64,000 bases of DNA. Origin: Pseudomonas sp. PSB18 (GTDB lineage: Bacteria > Pseudomonadota > Gammaproteobacteria > Pseudomonadales > Pseudomonadaceae). Below the pieces are notes generated by a model. It saw nothing but the letters and a program-made list of their open reading frames with translations. It was not told the DNA's origin and did no database searches. The stretch is taken from assembly GCF_014596565.1 (NCBI RefSeq), contig NZ_NOIN01000010.1, forward strand, positions 1-64,000, given 5' to 3'. Position 1 is the stretch's first letter. Each line of letters begins with the position of its first letter. A program made the position numbers and the translations under genes. This document shows positions 1 through 18,200 of this stretch, in pieces.

Positions 1-6293
<6,293 letters not shown>

Positions 6294-6296
6294 CAA

Positions 6297-9200
6297 TTGA
6301 ACGAACATAACGATAGTCTCGACCAGTTGAAACGTGCCGCACTGCTGCGCCTGCTCAAGCAGCGCGGCGCCACACGGGTCATCGAAACGGCTCCCGACGA
6401 CATCACCGGCGCGGATCGCGAGGGCCCGCTTGCGCTGTCGTTCGCCCAGCAACGTCTGTGGTTCCTCGATCAGTTGGACCCTACGGCCAGCGCCGCCTAT
6501 CACATCCCCGCCTCGCTGGTGCTGCGCGGCGCCCTCGACCGGACCGCGCTGAAGAGCGCCCTCGATCGTCTGGTGGCGCGCCATGAAAGCCTGCGCACCA
6601 CCTTCCGCCGCGACGGCGAACAACCGGTGCAGGTAATCGCCCCGGCCGATTGCGGCTTCAACCTGCTGGAACAGGACCTGCGCCACCTGCCTCGGGACGA
6701 GGCCGGGCGGCAAGCCACTCGACTGGCGGAAGAGGAAGCGGCCCGAGCGTTCGACCTGCTGCACGGTCCGCTGATCCGCGGCACACTGCTGTGCCTGGCC
6801 GACGATGAGCATCGGCTGTTGATCACCCAGCACCACATCATCTCCGACGGTTGGTCCATTGGCCTGCTGGTCAAGGAATTCGCCGCGCTGTACCAGGCAT
6901 TCAGTGCCGGCCAAGCCGATCCGCTGCCGCCACTGGCCCTGCAATATGCCGACTACGCCGCCTGGCAGCGCCGTCAACTGCAGGGCGAGCGCCTCGACCA
7001 GCAAGTGGAATTCTGGCGCGCTCACCTGGCCGGCGCCCCGGCGTTGCTCGCGCTACCCACCGACCGGCCACGCCCGGCGGTGCAAAGCTACCGGGGTGAA
7101 ACCCTGGGCTTCGACCTGCCTGCCACACTGTCCGCAGCCATCGCCCGGTTCGCCCAATCTCGCGCCGCAACCCCGTTCATGACCCTGATGGCGGCCTGGG
7201 CGGTGTTGCTGGCACGGATCAGCGGCCAGCAGGACCTGGTGATCGGCACCGTTGCCGCCAACCGCGACCGCCAGGATGTGCAGTCGCTGATCGGTTTCTT
7301 CGTCAACACCTTGGCCCTGCGCATTCGCCTGGAAGCCAACCCGACCCTCGAGCAGGTGTTGCAACAGGTCAAGGACCTGATGCTGGAGTCCTCCAGCCGC
7401 CAGGACACCCCGTTCGAGTTGGTGGTCGAAGCCCTCAAGCCGCCGCGCAGCGCCAGCTACAGCCCGGTGTTCCAGACCATGCTCTACACCAACGCCGGCG
7501 GTGCCGGCGGCCAGTTGCACCTGCCGGGGCTGGACCTGGAGTTCCTGCCGTCGCGCAAGGACAACACCCAGCACGACCTGTCCCTGCACATCGACGAGGG
7601 TGGCCCGAGCCTGTCGTGCAGCCTGTCGTACTCCACCGCGCTGTTCGATGCCGCCACCGTCGAACGCCTCGCGGCGCGCTTCGAACGCCTGCTGCAGTGT
7701 TTCACCGAAGCGCCGGACACCCGCATCGGTGCATTGGAACTGGACCCGACCCTGGTCCTGCCGCCCATCACCACGCTGACGCCGATGCCGGAGCGCATGC
7801 CGCTGTCCTATCACCAGGAACGGCTCTGGTTCGTCGACACCTTCGAGACCGGTTACCTGTACGACGCCAACCCGGTCTATCACAACATCCCGTTGCTGCT
7901 GGAACTGACCGGCGAGATCAACCAATCGGCCCTGCAAACCGCCCTCGACGGCCTGCTGGCCCGTCACGACATCCTGCGTTGCCGGATCCAGAGCGACGGC
8001 GCGAGTGCCTGGCAGTGCTTCGACGGACCGGCAACCCTGCCTCTTGAACGAATCCAGGGCAACCCGGCCGACCTAGCGTCCCAGGCCCTGGCCGAGACCC
8101 GTCGGCCGCTGGCCATGAACGGCGGCAGCCTGGTGCGTGCCAGCCTGGTACAGGCGGACGAACGCAGCGCCGTGCTGGCGATTGCCGTGCATCATTTGCT
8201 GGCCGACCGCACCTCCATGCAACTGCTCAAGCGCGATCTGCTGGCCCTCTATGAAGCCGCCTGCGCCGAACGCAACGCCGAGCTGCCGCCCCTGCCGCTG
8301 GGCTATGGCGACTTTGCCGCCTGGCAACGCCAGCTCCCGGCTGCGGTGCTGGAGAACCTGCGGGCCTACTGGAGCTACCAGTTGCGCGGCAAGCTGCAAG
8401 CCCTGGAGCTGCCGCTCAATCGGCCGCGCATGGCCGTGCATGTATTCGCCGAAGCGACCCACGCCTTCACCCTCGAAGCGTCGCTGGTACGCCGCCTCGA
8501 CAGCCTGGCCCGGGAAGTCGGCGTGAGCACCGACAGCCTGGCCCTCAGCGCCTTTACCGCGTTGCTGCGCCGCTATGCCGGCCACGACGAACTGGTGATC
8601 GGCACCACCGCCGCCTGCCGCGAGCCCGGCCTGAACGACGTGGTCGGGCCGCTGGACAACCTGCTGGTCATGCGCGGGTTCTGCGACAGCGACACCACCT
8701 TGCAACAGCTCTGGGAACAGACCAGCCACAACCTGACCCAGGCCCTGCGTCATCGCCACATGCAGTTCGACCAGTTGGTGCTGGCGCTGAATCCGGCCAA
8801 GGACATGAGCCGCACCGCGCTGTTCGACGTGCTGTTCAACTTCCAACGCGACAGCGACGCCAGCGCCCTGGCCGCGGGGCTGGCGGTCAGTACCCTGGAA
8901 AGCAACCTGGGCTACGGCAAGAACGACCTGCACCTGTTGATCAGCGCTGGCGAACAACGCTGGGCCGGGCATGTGGTGTACAACGCGGAGTTCTTCGACG
9001 CCGGGTTCATCCAGCAGCTGATGCGTCACTACGTGCGCCTGCTGGAAGCCTTTGTCGAGGATGCCCGGCAGCGCGTCGACGATGTACCCCTGCTGGACAG
9101 CGCCGAGCGGCAGCGGCAGATCATCGACTTCAACGACAGCGAAGCGGCCTGGCCCGACACCCTGACCCTGCAGCAGATTTTCGAGGAGCAGGCCCGCCAG

Positions 9201-12200
9201 ACCCCGGAACGCATTGCCGTCAACCTCGGCGAAGAACAGCTGAGCTATCGCCAGCTCAACGAACAGGCCAACCGCCTCGCCCACCGTTTGCGCGCCGCAG
9301 GCGTGCGGCCCCAGGAACTGGTGGCCATCACGCTGGAGCGCTCGGTGCAAATGATCGTCGCCACCCTGGCGGTGCTCAAGGCCGGCGGCGCCTATGTGCC
9401 CATCGACCCGGCCTCGCCCCAGGAGCGCATTGCCTATGTGCTGCGCGACAGTGGCGCCCGCAAGGCCATCGCGCGCCAGGACATGGCGCCGTCACTGCAG
9501 GCGCTGGGTATCGAAGTCCTCGATCCGACCCTCGGCAACGTCGATGCCAGCGTCGCCAACCCGACCCACGTCAACACCCCGGAGCACCTCTGCTATGTGA
9601 TCTACACCTCGGGTTCCACCGGTGAACCCAAGGGTGCGCTGCTCGAACACCGCAATGTCGTGCGCCTGCTGCACAACAACCGCCCGGACTTCCAGTTCAA
9701 TGCCGAGGATGTCTGGTCGCTGTTCCACTCCAACGCCTTCGACTTCTCGGTCTGGGAAATCTTCGGTGCGCTGCTCCATGGCGCACGCCTGACCCTGGTG
9801 CCCGAGGCCTTGCGTCGGGATCCGGCAGCGTTGCTGGGCTTCCTCGAACGCGAGCAAGTGACCGTGTTGAACCAGACTCCTTCGGCGTTCCACCAGCTCA
9901 GTGCCGCCGCACTGGCGACGCCGGACGTGCGCCTGGCGCATTTGCGCTACGTGATTTTCGGTGGGGAAAGCCTGGAGCTGGGCAAGCTCGATGCCTTCCA
10001 CCGTGCCTTCGGGCATGTGGCCCTGGTGAACATGTACGGCATCACCGAAACCTGCGTCCACGTCACCTACAAAGCCATTGGCGCGGCCGACATCGCCGCC
10101 GGCATCTCCAACGTCGGCCGGCCGATTCCGACCACCGTGGCCTACGTGCTCGACGCCCAGCAGCGGCTGCTGCCCGTCGGCGTGGCCGGTGAGATCTGCG
10201 TCGGCGGCCTGGGGGTCGGCCGCGGCTACCTGAACCGTCCGGCCTTGAGCGCCGAACGCTTCATTGCCGACCCGTACCGTCCCGGCGAGCGGCTGTATCG
10301 CTCCGGGGACTTGGGCAAGTTGCTGAACAACGGCGAGATCGTGCATCTGGGCCGGATGGACGCCCAGGTGAAGATCCGCGGTTTCCGCATCGAGCTGGGG
10401 GAGATCGAAGCCAAGCTGCTGGCCTGCGAGGGCGTGCGGGAAGCCAAGGTGCTGGCCCGTGATGATGCGAACCAGGGCAAGCGCCTGATCGCCTATCTGA
10501 TTCCCCGTGCAGGCGCGGTGCTGGAAGTGGCCGCCTTGCGTAAGCAATTGGGCGCGACCCTGCCCGACTACATGATCCCGACGGCCTTCGTCAGCCTGCA
10601 CACCTACCCGCTCACGGCCAACGGCAAACTCGACCAGGAGGCCTTGCCCGAGCCGGATCTGGGCGCCATGTCCGAGCGCGGCTACACCGCCCCCGAGGGC
10701 GCCACCGAAACCGCCCTGGCGCAGATTTTCCAGGAATTGCTGGGCCTGGAACGCGTGGGTCGTCATGACAGTTTCTTCGAACTCGGCGGGCACTCCCTGC
10801 TGGCTGCGCAACTGGTTTCCCGGGTGCGCCAGCAGTTGGGCTGCGAGCTGATGCTGCGCGAGCTGTTCAGCCACCCCACCGTGGAGGAACTGGCACGGGT
10901 GGTGGGTCAGCCGTACACCACCGAGGCCGAGACCATCGGCCTGGTCGACCGCAACGGGCCGCTGGCGTTGTCGTTCGCCCAGCAACGCCTGTGGTTCCTC
11001 GACCAGCTCGATTCCGGCGCCGGCAGCGCCTATCACATGCCGGCGGCCCTGCTGCTGCGTGGCGATCTCGACCGTGTTGCCCTCAAGGCCGCGCTGGACC
11101 GCCTGGTGGCCCGGCATGAAAGCCTGCGCACCACCTTCGAACGCCATGGCGAGCAGCCGGTGCAGGTCATCGCCCCCGCGGACTGTGGCTTCGCCCTGGC
11201 CGAACAGGACCTGCGCGCACTGCCCTATGAACAGGCCAGCATCAGCGCGTCACGCATCGGCAACACCGAGGCCCTGGCGCCGTTCGACCTGAGCCGTGGG
11301 CCACTGATTCGTGGACGCCTGCTGCGCCTGACCGATGACGAACACATCCTGCTGATCACCCAGCACCACATCATCTCCGACGGCTGGTCGGTGGGTGTGC
11401 TGGTCAAGGAGTTCGCCGCCCTCTACCGGGCCTTCAGCCAGCAGCAGCCCGATCCCCTGCCGGCATTGCCGATCCAATATGCCGACTACGCCGCCTGGCA
11501 ACACCAGGCCCTCGATGGCGAACGGCTCAATCGCCAGGCCGAGTTCTGGCGCGAACACCTGGAAGGTGCGCCGGCCCTGCTGTCCCTGCCCACCGACCGC
11601 CCACGTCCGGCGATGCAGAGCTACCGGGGCGGCGACGTTGCGGTGACCATCGCCCCGGCATTGCGTGAGCGCTTGGAGCAGTTCTGCCAGGCACACAACG
11701 TGACCCTGTTCATGGCGCTGCTCAGCGCCTGGTCGGTGCTCATGGCGCGCCTGGGCAACGAACGGGACGTGGTCATTGGTGTACCGACCGCCAACCGCAG
11801 CCGCACCGAGACCGAAAACCTGATCGGTTTCTTCGTCAACACCCTCGCCCTGCGCGTAGACCTGACGCAGAACCCGAGCGTGGCGCAACTGCTGGAGCAG
11901 ATCAGACAGACCACCCTGGCGGCCCACGAGCACCAGGACATTCCTTTCGAACAAGTCATCGAAGCCGTACAGCCGCCGCGCTCCCTGAGCCATAACCCGC
12001 TGTGCCAGGTCGCCCTGTCGCTGGACAACACCCCAGGCGGTGGCGAATTGAGCCTGCCCGGCCTGACCCTGGTGCCTGTGGCCCAGGCCCATGAAACCTC
12101 GCAGTTCGACCTGATGCTGACCCTGGGCAATGACGGCGGCACGTTGTCCGGCGTGATCGAATACGCCAGCGACCTGTTCGACCGCGTCACCGTAGAGCGT

Positions 12201-15200
12201 TTCGCCCAGCATTTCCAAATCCTGCTGGAAGCCATGGTGGCGGATGTCGAACAGCCCGTGCTCGGCTTGCCGTTGCTCAGCCCCGCACAGCGCCAGGCCT
12301 CGCCGGCGGCGTTACCGCCCAAGGCCGTGTTTACCCCCGAACCGTTGATTCATCAGCGCTTCGAACAACGCGCCGCCGCCCAGCCCCAGGCCATTGCCCT
12401 GGTCTTTGGCGACACGGCGTTGAGTTACCAGGCCCTCAATCGCCGGGCCAACCGCATCGCCCAGACGCTGCTGGCCCAGGGCGTGCGCCCTGACGACCGG
12501 GTGGCGATCCTGGCCCAGCGCGGCGTGGAAATGGTCTGCGCGGTACTGGCGGTGCTCAAGGCCGGTGCGGCCTATGTGCCGCTGGACCCGGCCTATCCCG
12601 CCGAGCGACTCGGCTACCTGCTGGACGACAGCAACCCCGTGGTGCTGCTGGCGCAACCGACGTGCCTCGCCGCCCTGCCCGAGCACGCCGTGCCGGTGGT
12701 GCGTCTCGACGATGACCTCACGGCAGATGAGCTGGCGGAACTGGACCGCAATCCGGACAGGCTCGGCCTGACGTCGCGACACCTGGCCTACGTCATCTAC
12801 ACCTCGGGTTCCACCGGTTTGCCCAAAGGGGTATTGGTGGAGCACGGCAACGTGGCGCGCCTGTTCGACGCCACCGCGGAACTGTTCGACTTCGGTCGCA
12901 ACGACGTCTGGACGCTATTCCACTCCTTTGCGTTCGACTTCTCGGTATGGGAAATCTGGGGCGCGCTGAGCTATGGCGGCAAGCTGGTGGTGGTGCCGAG
13001 CGAAGTGGCCCGTTCACCCGATGATTTCTATGCACTGGTCTGCCAGCAACAGGTGACCGTGCTGAACCAGACGCCGAGCGCCTTCCGCCAGTTCATCGAG
13101 GCCCGTGAGCGCAGCGACCTGGAACACGGCCTGCGGGAAGTGATTTTCGGTGGCGAAGCCCTGGACTTCCGCAGCCTGCGGCCGTGGACCGCGCGCACGG
13201 CACTGTCCCGCACGCGCCTGGTGAACATGTACGGCATCACCGAAATCACCGTGCACGCCACCTACTACCCGGTCAGCCAGGATGAAATCGACGCGGGCGC
13301 GCCAAGCCTGATCGGCCCGCCATTGCCTGACCTGTGCCTGCGGATTCTCGACGACTACGGACAACCGGTGCCGGTGGGGGTCAATGGCGAGATCTATATC
13401 GGCGGCGCCGGTGTGGCTCGGCATTACCTCAATCGCGACAAACTGAGCGCCGAGCGCTTCATTCCCGACCCGTTCGCGACACACGCCGATGCCCGGCTGT
13501 ACCGCACCGGCGATATCGCCCGCTACCGCGCCGACGGTGGGGTGATCTATGTGGGCCGCAACGACTCGCAGATCAAGATCCGCGGCTTCCGCATCGAGCT
13601 GGGCGAAATCGAAGCCCAACTGCTGGCCTGCGCCGAAGTCCGTGAAGCCCTGGTGACCGTGCGTGAAGACCAGCCCGGCGACAAGCGCCTGGTGGCGTAC
13701 CTGATCGCCCATGAAGGGGTCGTCGTGGAGTCGTCGGCCTTGCGCAGCCAACTGGCGAGCGTGCTGGCCGAGCACATGGTGCCCAGCGCCTTCGTGACCC
13801 TGGCGAGCTGGCCGCTGACCACCAACGGCAAGCTGGACCGCAACGCCTTGCCGGTACCGGATGCCTCCGCCGCCGCGAGCCAGCGCTACGAGGCACCGCT
13901 GGGCGCCATCGAAATCACCCTGGCCAATGCCTGGCAGGAGCTGCTCGGGGTAGAACGGGTGGGTCGCCAGGACCACTTCTTCGAACTCGGCGGCCATTCC
14001 TTCCTGGTCATCAGCCTGATCGAACGTCTGCGCCAGGCCGACCTGCAACTGGACGTGCGCACGGTGTTCTCGGCGCCAACCCTCAAGGCCATGGCCGCGG
14101 TCCTGGCCGGCGGCAACAACACGCAGCGGGTCGTACCAGAGAACCTGATTCCCGCCGACTGCACCGCCATCGAACCGCACATGCTGCCGCTGGTGACCCT
14201 CAGCCAGCAGGAAATCGAACAGATTGTCGCGGATGTTCCCGGCGCCGCCGCCAATGTGCAGGACATCTACCCGCTGTCGTCGTTGCAGGAAGGCATTCTG
14301 TTCCATCACCTGTTGCAGTCCGAAGGCGATGCGTACCTGATGCGCACAGTGGTGACGTTCAGTCGCCGCCGGTTGCTCGATGACTTCCTCGCTGCGGTGC
14401 AGGTAGTGATCGACCGCCACGATATCCTGCGCACCGCCCTGCGTTGGCAGGGCCTGCCGCAGCCGGTACAGATCGTCCATCGCCAGGCGCAACTGCCGGT
14501 GGTGACCCTGGATTGCTTCCCCGGCGAAGACGCCTTGCAGATCCTGCGTGACACGACCGACACCCATCATCTGCGCCTCGACCTGCAGCGGGCGCCGTTG
14601 ATTGCCGCATACATCATTCAGGACGAACCCCGCGGGCAATGGTTGCTGGCGCTGCTCGACCACCACCTGGTCAGCGACAACGTAACATTGCGGTTGATCA
14701 TGCTGGAGATCCAGGCGGTCCTGGCCGGCCAGGCCGACAGCCTGCCGCCGTCCCAGCCTTACCGTAACTTCATCGCCCAGGCCGCCAGCGTGTCCCAGGC
14801 CGACCACGAAGCCTATTTCCGGCGCTTGCTGGCGGACGTCGATTCCACCACAGCGCCTTATGGTGTGCTGGATGTGCGTGGAAACGGCGCCGGGATCAAG
14901 CGCGCGGTCAAGCACCTGGGCGATGAGCTCAGTGCCCGCGTGCACCGCACGGCACGCCAGCAAGGGGTGCCAACCTCGGTGCTGTTCCATGCGGCCTGGG
15001 GCCTGGTGGTGGCCGCGACCAGCGGCCGCGACGACGGGATTTTCGGTACGGTGCTGTCGGGTCGCTCCCAAGGCACCGCCGGTGCCGACCACGCATTGGG
15101 GATGTTCATCAACACCTTGCCGATGCGCATCCGCTTGCAGCAGCACACCGTCAGCGACATTGTTCATGACGCCTACCAGCAATTGAGTGAACTGCTGACC

Positions 15201-18200
15201 CACGAACAGGCCTCCCTGGCCCTGGCCCAGCGTTGCAGCGCAGTGGACGCTTCATTGCCGCTGTTCACGGTGATCCTCAACTGCCGTCACGGCGACCTGG
15301 TGAACGCCTCCGGAGAAAACGTCGAGGACATGGGCGAGCACGAAGGCATGCATTTCATCGCCTCGGAAACCCGCACCAACTACCCCATCGAAATCGCCGT
15401 GGCGAATGTGGCTGGCGGCTTCTCCCTGACCGCCCAGTCCATCACCGGCATCGATCCGCAACGCATCGCCGCCTACCTGGGCCAGGCCGTGGCCGCCTTG
15501 GTGGACGCCCTGGAACATTCCCCCGAGCGCCTCGCCAGCAGCCTCGACGTGGTGCCCGCCAACGAACGCCAGTTGCTGCTCGAAGACTTCAACCGCACCG
15601 CCAGCGATTTTGGCCCGGCGCAACCGATCCACCAGCTCTTCGAAGCCCAGGTGCAGGCCAACCCCGACGCCGTGGCTTTGGTCTGCGAAGAGCGCCAACT
15701 GAGCTATCGCCAGCTCAACCGCCGCGCCAACCACTTGGCCCGGCAGCTGCTTGAACTGGGCGTGCAGCCCGATCAGCGCGTGGCCATCTGCACCGAGCGC
15801 AGCCTGGAGATGATCGTCGGCCTGCTGGGCGTGCTCAAGGCCGGCGCGGCCTACGTGCCCATCGACCCGGCCCACCCGGCCGAGCGCATGGCCTTCATGC
15901 TGCAGGACAGCCAACCCCAAGCACTGTTGACCCAATCAGCACTGTCCCTGCCGTCCGGGGAACTGCCGGTGGTGCTGCTGGACATCGTGGAATCGTTGCA
16001 AGCGGCGGACGATGCGGCGTTCGACAGCAACCCACAGATTCCAGGCCTGACCGCGGACCATCTGGCCTATGTGATCTACACCTCCGGTTCCACCGGCCAG
16101 TCCAAGGGCGTGATGGTCGAGCACCGCTCGGTGTTCAACTTCTGGCATGTGCTGACCCGCACCACCCACCAGCACTGCCCGACCCCGGCTACCGTTGCCT
16201 TGAACGCCGGGTTCTTCTTCGACATGTCGATCAAGGGCATTGCCCAGCTGTTCTCCGGTCATCGCCTGGTGATCATCCCGCAACTGATCCGCGCCAGCGG
16301 CAGCGAGTTGCTGGACTTCCTCGAACAGCACCAAGTGCATGCCTTCGACTCCACCCCGTCGCAGCTCGACACCCTGCTCGCCGCCGGCCTGCTGGAACGT
16401 CAGAGCTACCAGCCGGTGAGCGTGCTGCTCGGAGGCGAGGCGATCAACGCCGCCACCTGGGAGAAGCTGCGCAACTGTCAGAGCATTCGTTTCTACAACA
16501 TGTACGGCCCCACCGAGTGCACGGTGGACGCCACCATCGACCTGATCCGCGACTTGGGTGAACGGCCGAGCATCGGCCGACCCTTCGCCAACGTCCAGGT
16601 CCACGTGCTGGATGCACGGGGCGAACCGGCACCGTTGGGGGTGGCCGGGGAAATCCATATCGGCGGCGTCGGCGTGGCCCGGGGTTACCTGAACCGGCCG
16701 GAGCTGAGTGCCGAGCGTTTCATCGCCGACCCGTTCAGCAGCGAGCCGAACGCCCGCCTGTACAAGACCGGCGACCTTGGTCGTTGGTTGGCCGATGGCA
16801 CGCTCGAATACCTGGGCCGCAATGACTTCCAGGTGAAGATTCGCGGTTTCCGCATTGAGTTGGGTGAGATCGAGAATGCCCTGGTGGCTTGCCCAGGGAT
16901 CCGCGAAGCCGTGGTGATCGCTCGTGAGGACAGCCAGGGTGACGCGGAGAACAAACGCCTGGTGGCCTATGTCTGCGGCGAACCGGTCCCGGCCGAGCAA
17001 CTGCGCAGCGCTCTGTTGAGCGAATTGCCCGAGTACATGGTGCCCAGCGCTTTCGTACACCTGGACGCCCTGCCGCTCACCGCCAACGGCAAGCTCGACC
17101 GTCGTGCCCTGCCCGAACCCGGCCAGGACGCCCTCGCCAGCAAAGCCTACGAGGCGCCGCTGGGTGACACCGAGATCGCCATCGCCGAGATCTGGAAAGG
17201 CCTGCTGCACCTGGATCAGGTTGGCCGTCACGACGGCTTCCTTGAACTGGGCGGTCACTCGCTGCTCGCCGTGCAGTTGCTGTCCAGGCTGCGCCGCAAG
17301 CTGGGCGCGCGGATCACCCTGCGCGAGCTGTTCGACGCACCGACGGTGCGAGGCCTCGCCGCGCTGGTCCACAGTGCATCGCCCAACGAGGCGGCATCGA
17401 TTCCACTGGCCAATCGCTCGGGACGGCTGCCGTTGTCCTTCTCCCAGCAACGGCTGTGGTTCCTCGATCACCTGGACCATGCGGCCGGCGCCGCCTATCA
17501 CTTGCCCCTGGCCTTGCGCCTGACGGGTTCGCTGGACAAGGCTGCTTTACAAGCCACGCTCGACCGCCTGGTGGCGCGCCATGAAACCCTGCGTACCCGT
17601 TTCGAGTTGGTGGACGGCGAGCCGGTGCAAAAAATCGCCCCGGCCGACTACCGCTTCCAGCTGGAACAACAGGACCTGCGCCCGATGTCGGCCGACGAAC
17701 GCACGGCCACGTTGGAGCACCTCGGTAAACTCAACGCCACGCAGTTGTTCGACCTCAGCCAGGGACCGTTGATGCGCGGCCAACTGGTGCAACTGGCGGA
17801 CGACGAGCATGTGCTGTTCATGACCTTGCACCACATCGTCTCCGATGGCTGGTCCAACAGCGTCCTGGCCCGGGAAGTGAGCGTGCTCTACAGCGCATTC
17901 GCCCAAGGCCAGAAAGACCCGTTGCCACCGCTGGCGCTGCAATACGTCGACTACGCCGCCTGGCAGCGCAAATCCCTCGAAGGCCCGGCGCTGCAGGCGC
18001 AGATCGACTTCTGGCGGCAACACCTGGAAGGCGCCCCGGCACTGCTGAACCTGCCGCTGGATCGCCCGCGTCCGGCGATACAGAGCTATGCCGGCGGTAT
18101 CGTCGACTGTGCCTTCTCGGCGTCCCTCAGTGCCGAGCTGCGTGCCTTCAGCCAGGCCCAGGGCACCACGCTGTTCATGGTGCTGCTGGCCGGCTGGTCG

